In this document: positions 44,061-55,447 of the stretch, one piece after another
Layout of the letters: the number at the start of each line of letters is the position of its first letter
Numbering within the stretch: the stretch's first letter is position 1
Origin: Oenanthe sinensis
Taxonomy: Eukaryota > Streptophyta > Magnoliopsida > Apiales > Apiaceae
Direction of reading: 5' to 3'
Length of the DNA stretch: 64,000 nt
NCBI GenBank assembly: GCA_028671895.1
Contig: CM053801.1
Coordinates: 13,987,375-14,051,374 of the forward strand
Program-made: the position numbers and the translations under genes
Notes under the pieces: model-generated
Told to the model about the DNA's origin: nothing
What the model saw: only the letters and a program-made list of their open reading frames with translations
Database searches by the model: none

Positions 44061-45329
44061 CCTTCTTATTCTTTATTTATCTATTTCTTTATTTTTATAT
44101 CTATATTCTTTATATTATTTATTTGTACTATTTTAATATGAGATCGATGTACTCGAGGATGATTTCAAGGAATTATCTTATGTTAAAACAAATAATAATA
44201 TAAATATAAAAATATTTTTGTGAATATATGAAGTATACTTTTTATTTATATTTTTGCCCTTCCAATTTTGTATTTAAAATGATTTTTAACATCAATCAAA
44301 TTTTGTAAGGGCACTTCATATATACTATTAAACATTAAAGTTATTTAAGCCGAGTTAAATATATAATTATTATTTGTTACACTTACAATTTCGTATGGTC
44401 CATAGATTAATCTAGGAAATAGATAATAAATATAATATTTATTGTTATTGATATAAAAAAATTATATTAAATTTCCGTCAGAGTTAAGAATTTGTGTTAA
44501 TATGTATAATTTTTTAATATTTTATATAAATTTGTTAAAAATATGAATGATGATGAAATATGTAAGTGAAAATATTTGGAAGAATAAAGTTTACTCTAAA
44601 TATTCATGGAGCCAAGATTTTCGGGTGATGAATAAAAATATCTGAATTTTAACAAAAATTAACATAAATACCATTTTTCAGAATATTGATCATTTATACA
44701 TGTCTAATACGCACTTTAAAAATGAGTATCGTGTCGGTCTAATAGGCATTTTAAAAATGAGTATCATTATAGAGACCGGGTATTTGTTAATACACATTTC
44801 CGTATCATGTGTTACATATTTTAATGTTAAGAGAAAAGATACGCATTCCATAAAGAAGTATCCGTACAATTTTATACTATATAGAAATTTTATACTATAT
44901 AGAATTGCTCAACCACTGTCATCAAATCATGTGTGTCTCCAATTTCCGAGTTATCTCGTAGCTTTTGCTATCCTCACCCAGAAATTCCATTGAAGCTCTT
45001 GCAAGTTTCACACACTCACACACATTGTGTGAGTTTATACGTGTCTCTGGAAACTTGAAAATATAGTACTAACTCTTTGAATTGACGAAGCAGGTCAATG
45101 AATCATGTAGTACATGTTATAACTAGTCGGCTGATGGATCATAATTAGATACGCATTTACAAGGCGCGTGTCGGGTGGGTGGTATAGGCCAAACTTCTGA
45201 GAACTGTTATTTTGGTTATAAACTTGTGAGTTAAAATGTGGTATAATTGTCATTTTTTCAAGCGTTTCCGCTTGATGCATAAAGTGTGGCAAATTTCATA
45301 TTGTCAAGGGGAAAATAGAAGACGATGCT
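44061..45329. other. AT-rich intergenic DNA
   Basis: No gene recognised. The frame 44700-44993 contains a short direct repeat (GCACTTTAAAAATGAGTATC and GCATTTTAAAAATGAGTATC) but no known domain. Confidence 0.45.
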
Positions 45330-47776
45330 ATATATCCAAATGACACCAGCACATCCTCATCCCCATCCTTGTATTCTTGCAAAACCCGGTTTGCATATAC
45401 TGCTAACCGAGCAGAATGCCAGTAGCAAATATCTCCTTCAGCTTCCAACTATCATGCATTGGGAAGGCTTTACTCGATCCTTGGAGATTGTCATAATAGT
45501 CCTCTGCAAATCGATAGATGTGTCACCCAATCGGAATTTCCATATCAAAGCAATAAACATGAATTCAAACTACAAAAGAATAAGTCAAATTACTGTGAAG
45601 CCAAGTTTATGATACTTGCACTATGAATTTCAAATTGTAATGAAGAAATTACTACAATACGGATAGTTGTGGACACTGAATATATCTTCCAAATAAACAA
45701 ATATAAATTAGTTCAATCTAAAAAAAAAGTGTCATTTCAATTTGAGAAAAAGGATAGCAAACTAACTGTGTAATTCTTCATCCTCTGGAAAATTGCTCTA
45801 CTGGTTAATACTGAACTCATGGTGACACTACGTCCAGGATCAGTGAACAACTTTGATTCATCTTTTTGCACTTGAATGGCCTTCATAAGTGTTGTAATTT
45901 CATCAAATGTGGTTGTGATTAAAGATAGGTCATTCAAGGCCTCCATTTCTTTCCATAGAGTACTCAACGATGTGTAATGATCAACCAATGCTTTCTCATT
46001 TTGTTTCAAGCTATATAGATCTTTGCTGAGCTTGTATTTTCTTGAGTCATTGCTCAATTGAAACCTTTTCTAAAGTTTCCAGATTTCTACAGCAGAGTTA
46101 ACAAATAGCACCGATTGCTTTATCGCCGTATCACAAATATTGTTATGAATCCAGGAAATCACCATTTTGGTACAGGTATCCCATTGTACTGCATCTGTGG
46201 CATCAGTTGTGCTTCTCAGCTCTGTCCTTCAACACAACCCAACTTTCTTTATTCTATAATCAGCTGCTCTTTGAAGCTTTGTCACACTAATTGAGGTTGG
46301 ACCATCAAAGGGATGCAGAAAGAGAGGATTTTGTAGATTTGCAAATGAAAACTTGCTGATAACAGCCATCTCAGTGAGTCAAGAAATTGATCTCCTCAAA
46401 ATGACTATATTTATGAAGACCGATATTTGAAATGGGTGTTTGAATGATAATGGTTCTTCCTAATTCAAATCATACTTGCAACTCTAATACCATGATACTT
46501 TTCGGGAGAGCATAGTAATGAAAAGATAAAGAATTGAAGAACAATGTTTTCTTTCCAAATAATTAACAGTTTTGTTTTCAAGGACACAGGTGCTCAGCTG
46601 TATATAGCCCAACAGCAGAACATAGGATAAAACAAAAGGAATCATACAGATAACAAACTAATGAGAAATGACATTGTAGACCCTGACCTTTAGACACTAT
46701 CACACTTCTGTAAGGACAGTTATTACAATTACTTGAAATGTAGAAATGACAAGTAAATAAAGTAATAGATAGATGCTAACAGTACATGACTATGATCTCA
46801 ACAATCATTCCAACAACAATGGAACAGATGCAAAAGTTTCCAATTGCAGTGAGAACCTTTTGAAAGTTCCCCATTTGGTTGGTGCTATCCAAAAGATGTG
46901 CAGCCTTCCCAAAGAAAGTATGAACTCCAGTAGCAATGACAACAGCTTCAAGTTCACCTTGTTTACAAGTAGAAGCAGAGAAAACTTCATCATAAGGATT
47001 CCTAGTCACTGGAAGCGATTCTCCTGTGAGAGCAGATTGATCACCCTCAAGAGGTCGAGCATCAGCAGGAACAATATCTCCTAGTTTGATACTGATCATG
47101 TCACCAGGAACCAAAATAGCAGCATCCTGCTCACTCCATCGACCATCTCTAAGAACCTACAAATCGACACCGCCACGATACATTAGAAAGTACAATATTT
47201 TGTTTTTTCTATAACTTAATACTAATAACCAAGTACTCCTTTCATTCTAAATTTTATTGTAACTTCTGTTTATGTCAGATTGTATGACGTAGTGACGTAC
47301 TAAACATGTTAATAAATACCTTAGTTTTGGGAGCCAGGCCAGCCATAAGTGCTGCAGCAGCATTTAGAGCATTATTCTCTTTTACGAAACTAATGGTGAA
47401 GTTGATCACAAGCAAGATGATAATATCGACAAAATCTTGCCAATCTGGAGGCTTTGCAATTGTCATAGTAGTTGCAGCTTCCATGACCTGTGACAGTGGA
47501 TTCCACATAAACCCAAAAAAATTTAGAAACTTGCTTTCTTGTATTGAAATATAATTTAAACCTTGAGAAGCTTAAATACAAGTACTGATCAAATTAAAAT
47601 AAACAAGGAAGAAACACACACATGCAGAAACATTCTGTCACAAATGAAATTTACCTTTTTCTCTTCCAATTTGTTGGGTCCAAAGATCTCAAGCCTATTA
47701 GCTCCTTCGTCTGTAGATAATCTTTCCCGAGTACATTTTAACTGCTCAAATACTTCCTCGATCAGAATTTTTTCTT
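45330..47776 (-). pseudogene. Plasma-membrane H+-ATPase (AHA) relic B
   Basis: Minus-strand exons in order: about 47776-47655 (EEVFEQLKCTRERLSTDEGA, IFGPNKLEEKK); about 47540-47320 (MWNPLSQVMEAA, KPPDWQDFV, ALMAGLAPKTK); 47156-46782 (LRDGRWSEQDAAILVPGD, IVPADAR, DQSALTGESLPVT with the TGES motif of the actuator domain, CKQGELEAVVIATGVHTFFG, GNFCICSIVVGMIVEIIVMY); then about 45570-45330 (DRTIMTISKDRV-like TIMTISKDRVKAFP, SWKLKEIFATGI). About five codons are lost before QSALTGES. The coding sequence is cut after EIIVMY by a Copia insertion, and the phosphorylation and nucleotide-binding domains are gone. A TRIM sits in the first intron. It cannot give a working pump. Confidence 0.92.
45730..46781 (-). 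mobile_element. Truncated Ty1/Copia remnant inserted in the AHA exon
   Basis: The minus strand has a 289-bp LTR (46493-46781, TGTTAGC...AGTATCA), a primer-binding site TGGTATTAGAGT (46481-46492), then a frameshifted gag: NPLFLHPFDGPTSISVTKLQ, VISWIHNNICDTAIKQSVLF, RKYKLSKDLYSLKQNEKALV, STLWKEMEALN. The gag stops near 45740; pol and the second LTR are missing. The LTR abuts the AHA codons for VMY, so it entered coding sequence. Confidence 0.85.
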
Positions 47777-47817
47777 GATATTTGAAAGCATTTAACCATT
47801 TGGTTAGGTACTATATC

Positions 47818-48244
47818 TATAACAACCCAAGCCCATAACTGAATGCATACCGGGCCAAACAACCCACCACAGGTCAGCCCATAAAAACCTAGCAATTTTA
47901 GCTATACATTAGTTATTGACTTGTCGTTATAAAGGACCCAAATACACTTTATCTATTCGATGTGGGATGTTACAAACACCCCACCTTATTGGGTCGACGT
48001 CCTCGTCGAGCCCACAAACAAACTTACGGAACCCGGGCAGTGCCTTAGCACTTCCGGCCGGGCAAGGCTCTGATACCATTTATAACAACCCAAGCCCATA
48101 ACTGAATGTATACCGGGCCCAACAACCAACAACCCACCACAGGTCAGCCCATAAAAAGATAATAATTTTAGGTATACATTAGTTATTGACTTGTCGTTAT
48201 AAAGGACCCAAATACACTTTATCTATTCGATGTAGGATGTTACA
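47818..48244 (-). mobile_element. TRIM (terminal-repeat retrotransposon in miniature)
   Basis: 427 bp with a 5-bp target duplication ATATC (47813-47817, 48245-48249). Terminal direct repeats of about 145-165 bp (47818-47962 and 48079-48244) begin TGTAACATCC on the minus strand. The short internal domain starts with the primer-binding site TGGTATCAGAGCC (48066-48078) and ends with a purine-rich AAGGTGGGGTGTT. No coding capacity, and no 5S-like boxes of the Cassandra type were seen. It lies in the first intron of AHA relic B. Confidence 0.9.
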
Positions 48245-48435
48245 ATATCTCCATTACATCTTTGTAAAAGTGAAGTGTTCAAAACTTCCATTCATTTGAT
48301 CCAAAAAAAGTGATATAGAATTTTAGCTACTTGAAATGCTACAATCCCTTGGGTCCTTGTGGCATTCCATTCCACCACTGACTTTAGAGAAGTCAATTTC
48401 GACCTATGCTAGTCTGTTTATGCTTGAAAACTAAC

Positions 48436-48577
48436 CTTTATTACTCTAAGAAGTATTGTATGCACAGGTTGACCATTACTTACAACAGATTCGATCCTCC
48501 CATCACGATGGACAACAGTGAGAGGCATGTCTTTTCCATTTGAATCTAGCAGACCAACAACTACAGGAATGAACCAT
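48436..48577 (-). pseudogene. M1 aminopeptidase exon relic
   Basis: A minus-strand frame reads IPVVVGLLDSNGKDMPLTVV then RDGRIESVVSNGQPVHT and ILLRVIK before a GT donor. This matches the post-catalytic beta domain of M1 metallopeptidases (VAVGLLDSSGKDMPL-type). Only this exon was found; no HExxH zinc site lies nearby. The copy is therefore a fragment. Confidence 0.65.
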
Positions 48578-48597
48578 AAATAATGTGTTATGCGGAA

Positions 48598-49143
48598 ATG
48601 GTAATCTTCAACATTTTGTCAACAATCTGCACAGTAACATTAAAATTTAATAAATGTCTGCTTGGTAAAGAAACGCCCAAAGTATCGGCGGCACTAATGT
48701 TTCTACATTGGACATAAAATTACCTTGAACTGCCAGATCAGATGACATTTTAAAACCAGTGCCGGAAAGAATCATGCCAGGGACTCAATAGCTGAGGAGC
48801 AAAGTCTTTGAATCTCTGGCCCTGAAAAGAGTTTATGGACAATACTCCTAGCCTGCTTCACAGGTGAACGATGGTAATCTTCAACATTTTCTCAACAATC
48901 TGCACTGTAACATTAAAATTTAATAAATGTCTGCTTGGTAAAGAAACGCCCAAAGTATCGGCGGCACTAATGTTTCTACATTGGACATAAAATTACCTTG
49001 AACTTCCAGATCAGATGACATTTTAAAACCAGTGCCGGAAAGAATCATGCCAGGGACTCAATAGCTGAGGAGCAAAGTCTTTGAATCTCTGGCCCTGAAA
49101 AGAGTTTATGGACAATACCCCTAGCCTGCTTCACAGGTGAACC
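48598..49143. repeat. 273-bp tandem duplication
   Basis: The unit 48598-48870 (ATGGTAATCTTCAACATTTT ... TTCACAGGTGAACG) is repeated at 48871-49143 with few differences. Each unit carries the VIN3-like exon end described in the next entry. Confidence 0.93.
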
Positions 49144-49308
49144 ACAAAAGGAGAAATCTGCTTCAAGTTTCTTTATTGCTTCATCCACAATTTTGTACAA
49201 ATGAACAAAGAGAAATTTCCTCTCTATTCTTTCTGCTAAATAATAAATTATGTTCCTAACGTTTCCTCCTATCTTCTGAGTCACTGAAACAAAAGTTAAT
49301 GCGTACAT
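48770..49308 (-). pseudogene. VIN3-like (VEL/VIL) protein relic, exon end duplicated
   Basis: The best copy (minus, about 49200-49045) reads YKIVDEAIKKLEADFSFCGS, PVKQARGIVHKLFSG and PEIQRLCSSAIESLA. This is the fibronectin-III-proximal region of VIN3-like PHD-finger proteins that act with PRC2 in gene silencing. A second, shorter copy (about 48870-48770) lies in the tandem unit. The PHD finger and C-terminal VID domain are absent, so only a fragment remains. Confidence 0.75.
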
Positions 49309-49784
49309 GATTTATTTGATACATGTGAGATGGCAGTACTTCATGAAGGAGTAGGTCCTGGAGGAGACTTACAAAGCCAAATCCACCAGGAAAAGGCGTT
49401 CCGGACATCTTATATTTAGAACCGTATTTATGAAGGAATACTTTGATGTAAGGAATCTCATCGATAATGGCATCAACCCCACCATGTTTGCATCCGAGAG
49501 AAAGGGATTTATCATATTCCTCCATGCTTGAATAACTCTGGAATTTAGTTTTGTTCATGCCAGACATTTTTGTGAGCTTATCCATCACAAACGAACCTTC
49601 CTGATAACCAGCACAAGCAATGTCTGCAGAAGGTCTCAGCTGATCTACCGTTAATATTGAGGATACGTTTGCAGTATAACTTTGCATTAGTATGTATGCC
49701 ATGAACAACCAGCACAAATCTTGCCAGTAGTTTCCCACCATGTTCCCTGAACGTGAAATATCGAATCAACAAACCACAAATCAT
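49256..49784 (-). pseudogene. Glutamate receptor-like (GLR) channel relic
   Basis: On the minus strand, two frames together give the pore/M3 start (KLLARFVLVV, then WLFMAYILMQSYTANVSSIL). The S2 ligand lobe follows (TVDQLRPSADI, GYQEGSFVMDKL, SYSSMEEYDKSLSLGCKHGG, VDAIIDEIPYIKVFLHKYGS, GTPFPGGFGF). The frame shifts inside M3 and again after GFGF, and the amino-terminal domain and M4 are missing. Confidence 0.88.
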
Positions 49785-50258
49785 GAACGTGAGTGCATTT
49801 TTATCTGTTGTAGCAATAAATCCAAATATCCAAGCTTAGTATCATTCCACCAATACAACTTGTCTATTCAATCTATCTAATTCTGCAAAGTTCCAGAGTA
49901 TTGTAACATGGATTTTATAGAGTGTGGAAAGTTCGAAATTATAAAATTCGATCCAGCAAACCTCATTAAAGTCAAAGTGCTAATCATGACATTCGAAGCT
50001 ATAAACCTCAGTCTTTACCTTTATTAAGTAAGCAACATTCACAAAATCAAACCAAACGGTTTGCAAACTTCAGTATCAAAAACATTTTAACCCACATGAA
50101 ATGCAAAACTATCAAGCACAAGAGAAACAAATTGTTTGAGAAAAAAATCAATAATTTGAAGGGACGACAGAATGCAGAACTTACTTGATTAAATCATTCA
50201 CTTCCACATGATAAATAATAAAAACTTCCATAAAGCCCTACGTCCTTCTCATCCTTGA
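49785..50258. other. Non-coding DNA between relics
   Basis: Nothing recognised. Confidence 0.5.
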
Positions 50259-50470
50259 TTAGGACAAATTTTCCATGCCTAAGAACACCTTCAAGATGAG
50301 TTGACATTCCACATGATTCACATTGAAAGGGATGCTCTCAACTGCAGGTTGCCACAACCTCGGGTCCGTGTTATCATCATACTTATGACACAACATGAAC
50401 ACCTTCAAGACCGCTCTTAGAGCTTTAATCAAGCACTTGGACTGCAAAATTTTAAAAACAGTAAAATATA
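50259..50470 (-). other. Unidentified exon-like open segment
   Basis: A minus-strand frame with normal protein composition (KCLIKALRAVLKVFMLCHKY, NTDPRLWQPAVESIPFNVNH, VECQLILKVFLGMENLS), unlike the surrounding AT-rich noise. I do not recognise the family. Given its neighbours it is probably another gene relic. Confidence 0.35.
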
Positions 50471-50819
50471 TAAAAATCGAATAAGCACTTGGATCGATGT
50501 TACTAAGGACAGATTGGCTCATTTTTGAAATAGGTAATCCATGGTCTAATTAACCAATATTTACATCCTACCAAAATTAGTAAAGCTATGGGATGAAAAA
50601 TAGCGACATACACGTGTATGCACATATTTTTCATCCCATAGCATACATCCTACCAAAACTTACCTCATGGGCTGTATGCTGTTGAGTGTGTAGAGGAAAT
50701 TTGAACGACCATAAGCAGAGCTGCAACAAAATTGGAGAAATATTTAGATGTGATAATGTTACAATGTGCTATCGAGATTCAATGACCATACACCGACTTA
50801 TTCTTTATATTTTGTGAAG

Positions 50820-51776
50820 GTTTAATGCAACAGACTTCTTGGTGAGACTAAGAGGCAAAAGGTTGATGTTTGTAGGAGACTCCATGAACCGGAATCAATT
50901 CGAGTCACTCCTATGCCTTCTCCGTGAAGGCTTATCAAATATGAGCAGTATGTATGAAATTCATGATCGCAGAATAACAAAGGGAAAAGCATACTTTGTC
51001 TTCAAATATATATATATAATATGTGAAACCTGAAGAGAGTTTCTGCCTTGTATTTTATTGATTTCTTCAGCTAAACTGAAGACTTGTTGCAGAAAAAATT
51101 ACTTTAAAGAGGGTGGTCATATCTATCCCCAGTTTGACACAGTGGAAGCTTATAAAAAAGCATTAAGAACATGGGCACCCATGTTCTGTTTTATCATTTT
51201 TCAATTGATCAATTACAAAAACTTAAATAACTTCCACACACGTTGGACGCCACTGATGCATCAACCTCTTATTATCATCAGGAGGAAGATAGGGGAATCC
51301 ACAAGGTTGTCGCAAATTTAGCCCCTGCAAAAGTTGGGTTGGCTCCCCCCTCTATATTTATCCAGCGTTTTACATTACAATATATTGTGTACTCTCTGCT
51401 GGAAAACTTACTGTACAAAATAGAAGATTGGACTAAAGATATATGTCATTTATGTTTTAAAAGAGGTGGAGACTGGGATTCTGGCGGAACTTGTATTAGA
51501 GAGATGGATCCTATCAAAACAGGTGCCATTCTCGACAGCTATCCCTTAAAGATGAAAATAGTGGAGGATGTGATTGGAGGAATGCAGTTTCCAGTGGTCT
51601 TATTGAATGTGACAAAGTTGACTAATTTTCGTAAAGATGGTCACCCATCAGTTTATGGAAAGAGTGGGGGTAAGGTCTCTACCAGGTTCCAAGATTGCAG
51701 CCATTGGTGTTTGCCTGGGGTCCCTGATGCATGGAATGAGCTCATTTATGCCACTTTGCTTCTTCATGCAAGTTAA
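50820..51776 (+). pseudogene. TRICHOME BIREFRINGENCE-LIKE (TBL) O-acetyltransferase relic
   Basis: First block (50820-51012): LRGKRLMFVGDSMNRNQFES with the GDS catalytic motif, then LLREGLSNMSSMYEIHDRRI and YFVFK. Second block (about 51090-51180): NYFKEGGHIYPQFDTVEAYK and ALRTWAP. Third (about 51455-51776): GGDWDSGGTC, GAILDSYPLKMKIVEDVIGG, VVLLNVTKLTNFRKDGHPSV and the DxxH-type motif DCSHWCLPGVPD, ending at TAA. The segment between YFVFK and YFKEGG (normally including a conserved GHWW region) is missing, and the blocks lie in different frames. Family members acetylate cell-wall polysaccharides in the Golgi; this copy is broken. Confidence 0.88.
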
Positions 51777-52310
51777 ATACGCCTCCTCTGCAATGTACTG
51801 CATGCTCAGATAGTCAGATATATAGTATAGCTTCCAACTTCCAAGTGTATACAATGAGCTTCAGCCTTGAAGTGTACCTATATACCCATAGCTTACCAGT
51901 GTACAGTAGGAACAACCTTATTGGCAGCGCATATATTTCAGTATGTGTTCGATTGACAACTCCCTACATTATTGGTTCGATAACATGCTCCCTGAGTTTT
52001 TCTCCATCTCTTTATGTTAACTAAATATCAAATTGATTTTATAAGGTTAATTTAGAGAAAAAGACCGATATGACACTATTTTTAACTCAAATGTCCAAAA
52101 TGACTCTATCTGAGACGATGACCCAAAATGGCACCCGAAAATACTACATAGAGTAGTGTCTCGTTATTCTTGCCCAACACGCTGCATCGTATAGCTTTTA
52201 GGGTTTTTTTTAGCCCTACACGCTACATCATGTAGCGTTACAATTTTTTTTGCTTTTACTACTAATAAAATAATAATAATAACATAACACAAAACCAAAC
52301 ACACCTAATT
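51777..52310. other. Intergenic DNA with CTACATNATGTAGCG-type words
   Basis: No gene recognised. Short repeated words (ACGCTGCATCG and ACGCTACATCATGTAGCG) may be the edge of an unclassified repeat that continues to about 53080 (GCTAGACGATCTAGCGTTTT). Confidence 0.4.
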
Positions 52311-52740
52311 TAACCGTTTTTAGTATTTTAGGATTCATCAATTCCCTAATTGGGTTTTAGAAATATTAAACTTAAATTAAAAATTAAATATTTGAATTTA
52401 TAAGTCTGTAATAGAATGTTCAACGATTTAGGGTTTAGGGCCTAAACCCTAATTAAAGTTAGGAACCGAATTTAACCGTTTTAAATATTTTAGAGTTCAA
52501 TAATTTCTTAATTGGGCTTATGTTTTAGAAATATTAAACTTAAATTAAAAGTTAAGTACTGAATTTATAAGTCTGTAATAGAATGTTCAACATTTTAGGG
52601 TTTAGGATTTAGGGTTTAGGACAGACCATAAACCCTAATTAAAATTAGGACTTTAGTTTAACCGTTTTTAATATTTTAGGGTTCATTAATTCTCTAATTG
52701 GATTTAGGTTTTAGAAATATTAAACTTAAGTTTTTTTAAA
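52311..52740. repeat. Imperfect ~165-185-bp tandem repeats with telomere-like TTTAGGG words
   Basis: Three diverged units each start with TTTAACCGTTTT and contain AGAAATATTAAACTTAA. The first two also share TTATAAGTCTGTAATAGAATG and end in ATTTAGGGTTTAGGG plus the complementary CCTAAACCCTAATT. The TTTAGGG words are short and degenerate, not a telomere array. Confidence 0.65.
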
Positions 52741-53738
52741 ACTCAACATCAACTAGCGTTTTTGCTTTTATTTTTTTGTAAATTTTTTGAGAAAAACGTG
52801 ACATTATCCGGTGTTTTGGAATTAAACCCAACTTCAAATTAGTCTCAAACGTCAGACGATCTAGCGGTTAGGACCCTAGATGCTAGATTGTCTTGCATTT
52901 GATATTTTTTTTAAAAAAATTATGCTCAAACGCTAGACGATCTAGCGTTTTGAGTTTTTTTGGCTAAACGATCTAAGGTTTCTAGGTGCTATTTCAAACC
53001 ATTTTCCAACCCTACGTCATTTGGGACATTTTATATAAAAATTGTGCCACATAGGGCCAACACCCGTTAATTTATTATATATTGCAACAGAAGAAATGAA
53101 TAAAGATCTATCGGTTTGTTGAAATGGCAGAAGCCTCGAGATTTTTCAGAATCAAGTCAGTTCAGTAACAAATTCTTTAAAAATTAGTATATGCGTTCTG
53201 TTCTGTGCCTGCAGGCTGTAGCAATGAAAATGAATTTTCGAAAATTTTCAATAATTTAATTCTGAGAAACTTTTATATAATTTATATTTAGGCAAATGGC
53301 TTAGCATACCATCCATAAAAATAAATAACTGAACTCTGATTTATAGTAATTAATTTACTAATAATAGCACTGACAAATTGCTCACTGAGTCATCCATCAC
53401 ATAAGCGAACTACTTTGCTACTTATCTAGAGACTAGTCCCAGTCGCCTTATATTGCAAGGGATTTAATGCAATTAGCTCCAACAAGCATATCACTTCAGA
53501 CTAAACAGTTTCAACTTACAAGGCTTTAATAGGGTCTTGAAGAACAAAGCGATTCAGCCAATTTCCATTTTAAAACTTTCTTCTGGCACGAGGAATACAC
53601 TGTGTTAAGGACACAGCAGCATCTAGGACGAAGATGTATGTAAATATCATGAATACCTTTTGTTTTCATCGCTTAGGCTTACACCCTTTCATCAATCCCC
53701 GGCAGTCTATCTCCTTTTTCAGATTTTCCTATGTTGAT

Positions 53739-53972
53739 TTGGTGCAAGGAAAGTAGAATATTTTCCACGGAAAATTCCTTTTGGAAAAATTTAAGAGTTT
53801 CTGGAAACGACTTCCCGTTTACGAAAGAGTAAAACATTTTCCAAATTGAACATTTTCTCACCATTTTTCATACTCTTTTCATGAGAGGAATATATTTTCC
53901 CAGAAATCTTTTTCAAGAAAAATAATTTCCAGAAATTCATTTTACGAAAATATTTTCCAAAATCACCTTTTT
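53739..53972. repeat. TTTTCC/GGAAAA-rich foldback-like repeat
   Basis: Many alternating ATTTTCC and GGAAAAT words. The ends (GAATATTTTCCACGGAAAAT and, inverted, GGAAAATATTTTCGTAAAAT) are weakly similar as inverted repeats, suggesting a MITE. From 53080 to this point nothing else was recognised. Confidence 0.3.
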
Positions 53973-54099
53973 TTCTTTGTAAAAACACACAGGAGACTAG
54001 ATATATTTAACTTTCTCACTTGTGAATTGTGAAAAGCAAAAAAAGGGGAAAAAATGGGGGATTCAGGGGAACAAAGTTTGGCCATATAATGCATCGTAA

Positions 54100-54577
54100 C
54101 AGTACTGTCATCTACCTCGTCTTCTGTTGCCCAAGAATCATAAAGTGGTGGAAAAAGATGAGGTGGTAGATTTATTACACGCTGAGAGATTACTAGTCCC
54201 ACATCCTGCACTTGCTCTCCCAACAAGGATTTCATGTTCTGTTCATCTGTTTTATAGTTTTCTCTTGGCACACTTCAAGCACCTTGATGTCCATTATGCA
54301 CTTGTGATCCTGTTCAAAGATAAGATGCGGACTTGTATGATTTGGTGTCATTCACTAAGTTTTACAGGGTACTACTTTAATTAAATAGAAGCCACAGGCC
54401 CAAATTTTGTAGTAGAAGTGGCAAATTAAGTAAAATACATTACCGCCCCATTTGCATAACAATGTGAAAAGTTCAGTGAACAAGATTATAGGATCATCAC
54501 GATTGCAACTTTTTTTAGAAGACAGTGTGAGGCCCTAATTTAACAGATCAAGTAGGCTGATAAAGCACACATATACA

Positions 54578-54618
<41 letters not shown>

Positions 54619-55030
54619 GTATACGTGATAATTGCCTCGTATTCTCCCAAGTTCAAGACAGTGGCCACTGCATATACTCCATTATCATCATCTTCCTCAA
54701 TTTTAACAACAGTTCCAACAGTGGTTTGCCCCAGTATCAAGTCTGTAAAGTTACTCGAATCCCACTGTTTATCATCAAGGTAATTCTGCAGGAGGACCTT
54801 AACACCATGGAAGTCACCGGCTTTGGTTCAAAGAAGGCAAAATCTACTTGGGCACCTCCCTTCAAAATGAGATAAGATATTATAGAAGTACGAAACAAAT
54901 TCAAGGCAGCAATGCAGAAACATAAATACCAATCATAGATGTCATTGTTTTCTTATAAGTACCTTACTTCGAACTCGTCATCATCAGAAGATTCAGGTTG
55001 TGTGTTCTGATTTTTCATGGCTGAATTTAC
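54100..55030 (-). pseudogene. BCCIP/BCP1-like protein relic
   Basis: Minus-strand blocks in order: ESSDDDEFEV-like acidic start (about 55020-54965); then PGDFHGVKVLLQNYLDDKQW, NFTDLILGQTTVGTVVKIEE and DDNGVYAVATVLNLGEY (about 54835-54640). After frameshifts come GEQVQDVGLVISQRVINLPP and LFPPLYDSWATEDEV (about 54240-54120). This matches the BCP1/BCCIP family of conserved nuclear proteins. In-frame stops and lost segments (for example between PPLYD and SWATEDE) show that it is not functional. Confidence 0.85.
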
Positions 55031-55447
55031 ACCCCTGTTACCTTAAAGATGGCAACAGACTTACGACAAGTAGACAGTTATGCAATAACAAAATTGTAAT
55101 CTGAATGAGTATGACATTACCAAGTAATTAAAGTAAAATATTTTTTTGTTTTTCTATAACTTGATACTTTTCTTATCTTTGGACCCAAAGATAAGAAATA
55201 CTTTATGAAATACTGAAAGTAATTTGTTATAAAGTATTTCATAACAAAATATTTCATAATAGATTAAAGTATGTCAGTAACAAATTAAAGTACAATATTT
55301 GTTGGATAATATCAGTAACAAGAAACCAAGTTGAAGATATTGTTTTCAGCATTATCTGTATGTCCAATACTTCCTAGAATTAGTTATATCAAACTTACTT
55401 AGCTAAAAATTGCATATAGTAGTATACATACCATGATCAAGCCATTC

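Noticed and set aside
47818..48244. Cassandra-type TRIM carrying 5S rRNA promoter boxes
   Set aside because: Size and PBS fit a TRIM, but I see no 5S-like A or C box in the LTRs.
45330..55030. Helitron borders for the gene-fragment block
   Set aside because: I did not find a convincing 5'-TC and 3'-CTRR end with the preceding hairpin on either edge; capture stays a hypothesis only.
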